NCBI RefSeq assembly: GCF_011761635.1
Contig: NZ_JAASRN010000005.1
Span: 1-59,716 of the forward strand
DNA from: Thermonema lapsum
GTDB taxonomy: Bacteria > Bacteroidota > Bacteroidia > Cytophagales > Thermonemataceae
DNA: 59,716 nucleotides
Direction of reading: 5' to 3'
The position numbers and the translations under genes are program-made. The notes below the pieces were generated by a model, which did not search any database, was not told the DNA's origin, and saw only the letters and a list, made by a program, of their open reading frames with translations. Shown here piece after piece: positions 53,481 through 59,716 of the stretch (position 1 is its first letter; each line of letters starts with the position of its first letter).

Positions 53481-56111
53481 ATGGCAACAAGCAAAACCAA
53501 GGAAACACCCTTGATGCGGCAATATTATGCAATCAAAAAGAAATATCCGAATACCATATTGTTGTTTCGCGTAGGCGACTTCTACGAAACCTTCGGAGAA
53601 GATGCCATTCAAGCCAGTCGCATTTTGGGCATTACCCTCACTAAGCGCGCCAACGGTGCCGCTGCGGAAGTAGAACTGGCAGGCTTTCCATACCATGCCC
53701 TCGACAACTACTTGCCCAAGCTTATCAAAGCAGGCAAACGTGTTGCCGTTTGTGACCAACTCGAAGACCCCAAAGAAGCAAAGGGTATTGTTAAGCGGGG
53801 CGTAACCGAACTGCTCACTCCAGGGCTTTCGCTGAACGACCAAGTACTGGAAACCAAAAAAAACAACTACCTCTGCGCCATCTGCAAAGAAGGCGAACAG
53901 CTGGGCATAGCTTTCCTCGACATATCGACCGGTGAATTTATGTGTGGACAAGGCAGCCTTGCCTATGTGGAAAAGCTACTGCAAAGCTTTGCCCCTGCTG
54001 AAATAATTTTTCCTCAACCCCTAAAAAAAGAATTTCCCCTTTTGTTTGGCACCGAGTGGAACGTGGAGTATCTCGACGACTGGGTGTTTAGCATCGATTT
54101 TGCCCAAGATGCCCTCTGCCGCCACTTCGACGTGCGCACACTCAAAGGGTTTGGCATCGACCACCTGCCTTTGGGCATCACTGCTGCCGGTGCCATCTTG
54201 CACTATCTCACTATCACAGAACACCACCATGTTACCCACATACGCCACTTGGCACGCATCGAAGCCGAGCAGTATGTTTGGCTCGACCGCTTCACTATAC
54301 GCAACCTTGAACTATTGCGCCCCCAACAAGAAAACGGCGTAGCACTCATTGACATACTCGACGAAACCGTAACCCCCATGGGTGGGCGTCTGCTGCGCAA
54401 ATGGATTGCCTTTCCACTCAAATTGCCGGAAGTCATCCGTGCGCGTCTTTGGGCAGTCAAAGCCTTGCATAGCAGCCGCAGCCTGATGGAAAGCCTCCGT
54501 GCTCATATGAAGCCCATTGGCGACTTAGAGCGACTGGTTTCCAAATTGGCTACCGGGCGCATCAATCCGCGCGAACTGCGCACCATGGCAAAGGCTTTGC
54601 AACAAATACCTCCTATCAAGGAAGAGCTGGCAGTCCTATTGGCAGAAGACCATGAACAACAATACCGCCTATTGCAAGATATATGGGAGCAGCTGGATGA
54701 ATGCCAAGACATAGCCGGGCTTATACTTAAAAATCTGGTAGAAAACCCGCCGGTCAGCAGCACTCAAGGCGGTGTCATTGCCGAAGGCATCCATCCCGAG
54801 CTCGACGAGCTGCGCAATCTGATGAACAACGGAAAAGATTATTTGGACAAAATACTGCAACGCGAGATTATACGCACTCAAATCCCTTCCCTCAAAATAG
54901 GCTTCAACAAAGTGTTTGGTTACTATCTGGAAGTAACCAATGCCCACAAAAACAAAGTGCCCGGCGACTGGATTCGCAAACAAACACTCACCAATGCCGA
55001 GCGTTACATTACCGAAGAGCTTAAAGTCTATGAAGACAAAATACTGCACGCCGAAGAGCAGATTCTCGAGCTGGAAACGCAACTCTATCGCCAACTGGTG
55101 GAGCAGTGCTTGCCATTCATCGGACGCATACAACAAACAGCACAAGCACTTGCCCACCTCGACGTACTTACCAACTTTGCTTACATTGCACAGCTCTATG
55201 ACTACTGCTGCCCCGAAGTGAACGAAAGCCAAGTCATCGACATACGAGAAGGACGCCACCCCGTCATTGAACGTTCATTGCCCGTAGACGAGCACTATGT
55301 GCCTAACGACGTGCATTTAGACCGCGACACACAACAAATACTCATTATCACCGGTCCCAATATGGCGGGTAAGTCGGCACTCTTGCGCCAAACTGCCTTG
55401 ATTGTATTGATGGCACAAATGGGCTGTTTTGTGCCTGCCACCCATGCAAGCATCGGCGTGGTGGACAAGGTCTTTACCCGCGTAGGCGCTTCCGACAATT
55501 TAGCCAAAGGTGAATCTACTTTTATGGTAGAAATGACCGAGACCGCCTCTATCATGAACAACCTAAGCGACCGCTCGCTCATCCTTATGGATGAAATCGG
55601 CAGAGGCACCAGCACCTACGACGGCATTTCCATTGCATGGAGCATCGTAGAGTATCTACACAACCATCCTGCCTATCGCCCCAAGACACTCTTTGCCACC
55701 CACTACCACGAACTAAACCAATTGGCAGAGCAGTTGCCGCGAGTCAAAAACTTCAATGTGGCAGTCAAGGAGCTGAAAGACAAAGTGATATTTTTGCGCA
55801 AGCTACAAGCTGGAGGTAGTGAACACAGCTTTGGCATTCATGTCGCCAAAATGGCAGGCATGCCGCCGAGCATTGTGCAGCGCGCCGAAGAAGTACTTAG
55901 CCTGCTCGAAGAGGAGAAGATGCACCGTCGCAAGCAGTCCAAAAGACTGGCAGCTGCAAGCCCTGCCATGCAGCTGCAAATATTTCAAACCCACGACCCG
56001 CAATGGGAAAAAATAAAGCAGTTTCTTGGCAGCCTCGACCTCAACACACTTACCCCACTCGAAGCCCTCATGAAGCTTCATGAGTTAAAACAAATCATAG
56101 AAAGCGAATGA
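53481..56111 (+). CDS. mutS: DNA mismatch repair protein MutS
   Basis: MutS finds mismatches and starts repair. The 876-residue protein has the mismatch-binding domain I with the Phe-x-Glu motif in LFRVGDFYETFGEDA (residues 29-43), the connector and lever/clamp domains, and the ATPase with Walker A GPNMAGKS (about residue 624) and DEIGRGTSTYDG. The C-terminal tetramer segment is short. Length is typical. It overlaps the next gene by ATGA, an unusual pairing for mutS. Confidence 0.98.
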   Translation: MATSKTKETPLMRQYYAIKKKYPNTILLFRVGDFYETFGEDAIQASRILGITLTKRANGAAAEVELAGFPYHALDNYLPKLIKAGKRVAVCDQLEDPKEAKGIVKRGVTELLTPGLSLNDQVLETKKNNYLCAICKEGEQLGIAFLDISTGEFMCGQGSLAYVEKLLQSFAPAEIIFPQPLKKEFPLLFGTEWNVEYLDDWVFSIDFAQDALCRHFDVRTLKGFGIDHLPLGITAAGAILHYLTITEHHHVTHIRHLARIEAEQYVWLDRFTIRNLELLRPQQENGVALIDILDETVTPMGGRLLRKWIAFPLKLPEVIRARLWAVKALHSSRSLMESLRAHMKPIGDLERLVSKLATGRINPRELRTMAKALQQIPPIKEELAVLLAEDHEQQYRLLQDIWEQLDECQDIAGLILKNLVENPPVSSTQGGVIAEGIHPELDELRNLMNNGKDYLDKILQREIIRTQIPSLKIGFNKVFGYYLEVTNAHKNKVPGDWIRKQTLTNAERYITEELKVYEDKILHAEEQILELETQLYRQLVEQCLPFIGRIQQTAQALAHLDVLTNFAYIAQLYDYCCPEVNESQVIDIREGRHPVIERSLPVDEHYVPNDVHLDRDTQQILIITGPNMAGKSALLRQTALIVLMAQMGCFVPATHASIGVVDKVFTRVGASDNLAKGESTFMVEMTETASIMNNLSDRSLILMDEIGRGTSTYDGISIAWSIVEYLHNHPAYRPKTLFATHYHELNQLAEQLPRVKNFNVAVKELKDKVIFLRKLQAGGSEHSFGIHVAKMAGMPPSIVQRAEEVLSLLEEEKMHRRKQSKRLAAASPAMQLQIFQTHDPQWEKIKQFLGSLDLNTLTPLEALMKLHELKQIIESE

Positions 56112-57331
56112 AGATAGATGCTACTGCTTGGTTCATCGCCCGGCGTTACTTCCGGTCGCGCAAACGACAAAAATTCATCCACCGCATGACCACCCTCGCT
56201 TGGCTGGGGGTAGCTGTTAGCACTATGGCTATGCTGCTGGTGTTGTCAGTATTTAACGGATTGGAAGACTTACTGCGCCAGCAGTTCAGCAAGTTCAACC
56301 CTGACTTGAAAATATTACCTGCTCAAGGTAAAACCTTTATCCTTAACGACAGCCTGCGCCACCAGCTCGATGCCATCGATGCCATAGCTGCATATAGCGA
56401 AGTAATTGAAGACGAAGCCGTAGTCCGTTATCAAGAAAAGCAAACCGTTGCCCGCATCAAAGGCGTAAGCCCCAATTACGGCGAAGTAAGCGACTATCCC
56501 AAACACATGCTTGCTGGGCGCTTCGTATTACAAGAAGAAGACTACTTTTTTGCCATCATAGGCTATGGCGTGTACCGCACCCTAAGCTACGCTTGGGGCG
56601 ATATCACCCCCTTGGAAATATGGTACCCGAACCGTAAAGGCAAAATAACCCTTAGCGAAAAAGATTTAAAAAAGGGGCTTATTCAAGCAGGAGGCATCTT
56701 TGAAGTAGAGTTTGAGCAAGATGCCCGCTATATATTGGTGCCTTTGCCTTTTGCGCAAGCCCTTATGCAGTATGAAGACGAGCGCTCAGCACTCGAAATC
56801 AAAGCGCAACCGGGCAAAGAAGTTTTATTGCAAAGGCAATTAAAAGAACTGCTGGGCGAAAAGTTTCTGGTGCTCAACCGAGAAGAACAACAAGCTGACA
56901 TCCTTCGAGCCATCCACACCGAAAAGTTATTCGCCGGCTTGGCACTGGGCGTAATCATGCTTATTGCCGCTCTCAACATCTTCTATACCCTTTCTATGGT
57001 AGTCATAGAAAAAAATAAAGACATCAGCATTTTATGCAGTATGGGTGCCAGTAGAGGGCTTATCCGTCGCATCTTTCTTTTGCAAGGCATGATGATTGGG
57101 TTTAGTGGGGCAATTGGAGGGGTCGTAACCGGCACCCTCATTGTGTGGCTACAAGAACACTATGGATTCATCAAAATGGGCGTTGTCAGCAGCATAGTCG
57201 AAGCCTACCCGGTACGCTTGGCTTGGCAAGACGCCTGCATCGTCAGCCTCTGCATGATTCTGCTTACTACCCTGCTTTCGTACATTCCGGCACAAAAAGC
57301 AGAGCGTTCATTTCAAATGGAACAGCTTTAA
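56108..57331 (+). CDS. lipoprotein-release ABC permease, LolC/E-like
   Basis: The 407-residue protein opens with FIARRYFRSRKRQKFIHRMTT, which is typical of LolC/E/FtsX permeases, then a first membrane helix at about 33-53 (LAWLGVAVSTMAMLLVLSVFNG), a periplasmic MacB-core-like domain of about 220 residues, and three C-terminal helices (FAGLALGVIMLIAALNIF, GGVVTGTLIV, CMILLTTLLSYIPA). With a LolD-type ATPase it would extract lipoproteins toward the outer membrane. The only LolD-type ATPase in the window is at 6173, so their link is inference. The ATG overlaps the mutS stop. Confidence 0.9.
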   Translation: MKIDATAWFIARRYFRSRKRQKFIHRMTTLAWLGVAVSTMAMLLVLSVFNGLEDLLRQQFSKFNPDLKILPAQGKTFILNDSLRHQLDAIDAIAAYSEVIEDEAVVRYQEKQTVARIKGVSPNYGEVSDYPKHMLAGRFVLQEEDYFFAIIGYGVYRTLSYAWGDITPLEIWYPNRKGKITLSEKDLKKGLIQAGGIFEVEFEQDARYILVPLPFAQALMQYEDERSALEIKAQPGKEVLLQRQLKELLGEKFLVLNREEQQADILRAIHTEKLFAGLALGVIMLIAALNIFYTLSMVVIEKNKDISILCSMGASRGLIRRIFLLQGMMIGFSGAIGGVVTGTLIVWLQEHYGFIKMGVVSSIVEAYPVRLAWQDACIVSLCMILLTTLLSYIPAQKAERSFQMEQL

Positions 57332-57369
57332 AATTTCAACAAAATGATTAACTTGCTCATAGACCCGCA

Positions 57370-59298
57370 ATGAAACCATCGCACGCAATGAAGCAACAGC
57401 ATAGCCCGGTTTATGTTAAGCGCAGCATCTTGCCTTCCTTCAACGTCAATTCGATTCAGAGCAAAGCCACTCTGCTGCTTATCGCCTTGGTGCTGCTCAC
57501 CTTAGCCAGCTACCTGCTGGTGTTCTATTCAACCAACCAGCTTGCCCGCCATCATACATGGACAGAAATAGCACGACGCAATGAGTTAAGTGTGCAACAA
57601 ATGGTTTATTGGACAGAAAAGGTAGCCGCAGGCGAAACGCAACTTAATAAAAAGTTGGAACAAGAAACCATTGCTTTTCAGAATCGTCTCGATATTCTCA
57701 AATACGGAGGCGAGGTATATATTACTCAAAAACGTCTGAAAGTGCCCCCTATAAAGGGAGAAGCTCAAAACAAACTATCGGAAGTAGAAATCTTGTGGAA
57801 CAACTACAAAAAGCAAATCGATGTTCTCATTACGCAAGAAGCTACTGTTCCTGCTATAGACAGCTCCTACAATGAGCTTGGTATAATAGAATATAGCATA
57901 CGCAAAGTACCCAACCGCGAGCGGCAAGCAGCCATCGTGTATATACGCGACAACAGCTTTAACCTATTAAAGCAAAGTGCCGAACTAAGCGACATTTTGG
58001 CAGCAAGCTATTATGATACCAAAAGCCGTACTACTCAAAACTTAATTATTGCCTTTCTCATTTACGTAGGGCTTTTTATTATCACTTACATACAGTTTAA
58101 AAATACCCTTATCAACCCTATACGCCGCATAGCAGAAGCAGCCGAGCGATTGGCACAAGGGGACGTAAACATTCACTTGCGTATCAAGCAAAAAGACGAA
58201 GTAGGGCAACTCGCTCAAAGTATCAATACTTTGAGTAGTAATCTGCACAAGACCGCCGAGTTTGCTGATAAAATAGGTCACTATCAATTTGATATTCACT
58301 TTGAGGCACGCAGCGAAAAAGACCTTCTGGGCAAAGCACTGCTAGAAATGCGAGATAACCTCAAGCGTATCGATGAAGAAGCAAAGCTAAGAGAATGGCA
58401 CAATCGAGGCATTGCCATCTTCAACGAGTTGTCTCGCATGGAGTTTAAAGAAATAGAGGAGTTCGGTTATCGTGTTGTTTACGAGCTCATACGCTATTTA
58501 GACATTGTACACGGTGCTTTCTATGTTGTAGAAGAAGAAACAACCGGGCGCCGTCACATACGCATGGCTGCTTGTTATGCTTATGACCGTCGCCGCTTCG
58601 ATGACGTGCACTTTGAGATAGAAGAAGGCATCATAGGACAAGTAGTGTACGAAAAGGACAAAGTGATTTTGCGCGACCTCCCCGAAGGTTACCTTCAAAT
58701 AAGCTCTGGATTAGGCGAAAGCAATCCTAAGATGCTGTTAGCAGTACCTTTAAAAACAGAACAAGCTGTCTTTGGTGTGCTGGAATTAGCCTCTTTCCGC
58801 GAGTTTCAAGCACATGAAATAGCATTTGTCGAAGAAGTAGCAGAAACAGTAGCCATGTCCATTGCTTCCGTGCAAATAGCAGAGCAGACCCGCAAGCTGC
58901 TCAAGGAAGCACAAGAAACAGCACAGCAAATGCGGGCACAAGAAGAAGAAATGCGTCAAAACATGGAAGAATTGGCAGCTACACAAGAAGCGCTCGCCAA
59001 ACGCGAAAAAGAACAAAGAGAAGTCATAGAAAGACTGCGCAACGAATACGAATCACGCCTTGAAAGCATTTATAAAAGAGAGAAACATCTAAAAAATCAG
59101 CTTCAGGAAGCACAGCAAGAAATGCAAACCCTGCGAGTAAAAGTGGCTGAACTGGAAAGACAGCGCGACGAGCTGCGCCGGGTGATTCACCAGTTGCGTC
59201 AAGACGATAAGTTAGCTCGTCAAGCGCTCAAGGTCAAAGATGAAGAAATCGCTGAGTTAAAAGCCAAAATAGAGGAAATGAAGAAAAAGAAAGGGTAA
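57370..59298 (+). CDS. HAMP-GAF membrane sensor with C-terminal coiled coil
   Basis: The 642-residue protein has membrane helices at about 33-53 (TLLLIALVLLTLASYLLVFYS) and 222-240 (FLIYVGLFIITYIQF), with an extracytoplasmic domain of about 165 residues between. A HAMP domain (NPIRRIAEAAERLAQGDVN..., ~243-296), a second linker, a GAF domain (~345-510, with HGAFYVVEEE and MLLAVPLKTEQAVFGVLELASF) and a long coiled coil (510-642, rich in Q/E/K) complete it. There is no kinase, cyclase or methyl-accepting signature; the coil may itself be the output or bind a partner. It lies 38 bases after the LolE-like gene, probably co-transcribed. Confidence 0.88.
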   Translation: MKPSHAMKQQHSPVYVKRSILPSFNVNSIQSKATLLLIALVLLTLASYLLVFYSTNQLARHHTWTEIARRNELSVQQMVYWTEKVAAGETQLNKKLEQETIAFQNRLDILKYGGEVYITQKRLKVPPIKGEAQNKLSEVEILWNNYKKQIDVLITQEATVPAIDSSYNELGIIEYSIRKVPNRERQAAIVYIRDNSFNLLKQSAELSDILAASYYDTKSRTTQNLIIAFLIYVGLFIITYIQFKNTLINPIRRIAEAAERLAQGDVNIHLRIKQKDEVGQLAQSINTLSSNLHKTAEFADKIGHYQFDIHFEARSEKDLLGKALLEMRDNLKRIDEEAKLREWHNRGIAIFNELSRMEFKEIEEFGYRVVYELIRYLDIVHGAFYVVEEETTGRRHIRMAACYAYDRRRFDDVHFEIEEGIIGQVVYEKDKVILRDLPEGYLQISSGLGESNPKMLLAVPLKTEQAVFGVLELASFREFQAHEIAFVEEVAETVAMSIASVQIAEQTRKLLKEAQETAQQMRAQEEEMRQNMEELAATQEALAKREKEQREVIERLRNEYESRLESIYKREKHLKNQLQEAQQEMQTLRVKVAELERQRDELRRVIHQLRQDDKLARQALKVKDEEIAELKAKIEEMKKKKG

Positions 59299-59370
59299 GC
59301 AAAACCTTTGAGAGCAGTATTCAATTGAATGTGGTAATTTTATCGGCAGGTCAATTAAGTGAATACTTCT

Positions 59371-59490
59371 TTAATCCATCGATGCTGATGGTAATTTATT
59401 TTGGTTACCCTCCTGGTAAAAAAGCCTACCATTGTAAAGCAAGACAAAGGGGTTGCCCTTTTCATCCGAAACGCAAACGTAGTTTGCCAT
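59371..59490 (-). CDS. possible 39-residue ORF or gene remnant
   Basis: On the minus strand an ATG at 59490 opens MANYVCVSDEKGNPFVLLYN and continues to a TAA at 59371. The composition is protein-like, and the reading frame extends a few codons upstream (…RLNCLNFD) before a stop. It may be a small protein or the tail of a degraded gene. I see nothing else convincing in the 59299-59590 spacer, apart from a perfect 7-bp hairpin TTGAGGC/GCCTCAA at 59507-59524. Confidence 0.25.
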   Translation of the reverse strand: MANYVCVSDEKGNPFVLLYNGRLFYQEGNQNKLPSASMD

Positions 59491-59594
59491 ATCAAAGTTC
59501 AGGCAGTTGAGGCGCTTGCCTCAATGCCCCAAGCAAAGCAAATCAAACACCACTGCCTTTTGCTTTACTTCACCCTACCCCCACATAAACAAAA

Positions 59595-59619
59595 AACCCC
59601 TTCCATAACAGAAGGGGTT
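59595..59619 (-). terminator. rRNA operon terminator
   Basis: 9-bp stem AACCCCTTC / GAAGGGGTT with a 7-base loop, about ten bases after the 5S 3' end. On the minus strand it is followed by TTTT. Confidence 0.85.
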
Positions 59620-59628
59620 ATTTCTTAC

Positions 59629-59716
<88 letters not shown>

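Overview
The window looks like a chromosomal segment of a Bacteroidota bacterium, probably of the Cytophagales type. Evidence: two secreted proteins end in type IX secretion (T9SS) type A sorting domains; many genes are preceded by the Bacteroidota sigma-factor -7 element TAnnTTTG; Shine-Dalgarno sequences are weak or absent; and the gene cluster pheT / small coiled-coil gene / zapA / rny has the Bacteroidota type of arrangement. I cannot name the genus. I see no insertion sequence, CRISPR array, integrase or tRNA gene. A 5S rRNA gene runs off the right edge, so an rRNA operon lies just outside.

Layout. 1-4.9 kb (+): a leucine-rich-repeat protein, then a tight run of a lipocalin-like protein, an RmlD-type reductase, a triple HhH membrane protein, a MerR/cobalamin-fold regulator and a lipoprotein. 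5-11.7 kb (-): recA, a LolD-type ATPase, RNase Y, zapA, a coiled-coil partner and pheT. 11.8-15.2 kb: plsY, a membrane-anchored PD-(D/E)XK-like protein, an outer-membrane barrel-like protein and a cystathionine gamma-synthase/lyase. 15.2-22.7 kb (-): a six-gene run coding for a large PKD/T9SS surface protein, a Wzm/Wzt-type polysaccharide exporter, APS kinase, a sulfotransferase and a nucleotide-sugar 4,6-dehydratase. Together these suggest a sulfated surface glycan made and exported alongside a T9SS protein. 22.7-31.4 kb: hydrolase, lipoprotein, rpiB, T9SS subtilase, an integral membrane protein, and a YfiR-like protein plus histidine kinase pair. 31.5-35.7 kb (+): miaB, cobT, hemH, thioesterase. 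35.8-39.1 kb (-): gltX-hldD and a conserved unknown. 39.4-45.3 kb (+): groES-groEL, a YdcF protein, a large membrane-anchored propeller-like protein and a TM2 protein. 45.4-52.1 kb (-): a TetR-regulated RND efflux operon (tetR-tolC-hlyD-rnd) whose promoter sits inside a 17-bp inverted repeat. 52.2-52.9 kb (+): a decayed monofunctional peptidoglycan transglycosylase (mtgA) pseudogene, found by reading across frames. 52.9-59.3 kb: a SpoU methyltransferase, mutS, a LolC/E-type permease and a HAMP-GAF-coiled-coil membrane protein. 59.3-59.7 kb: intergenic DNA, an rRNA-operon terminator and the 3' part of 5S rRNA.

The most notable items are the sulfated-glycan/T9SS operon, the mtgA pseudogene next to a cryptic intergenic stretch, the TetR operator that coincides with a complete Bacteroidota promoter, and the ZapA partner candidate. 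All assignments come from reading motifs by eye; no database search was run.
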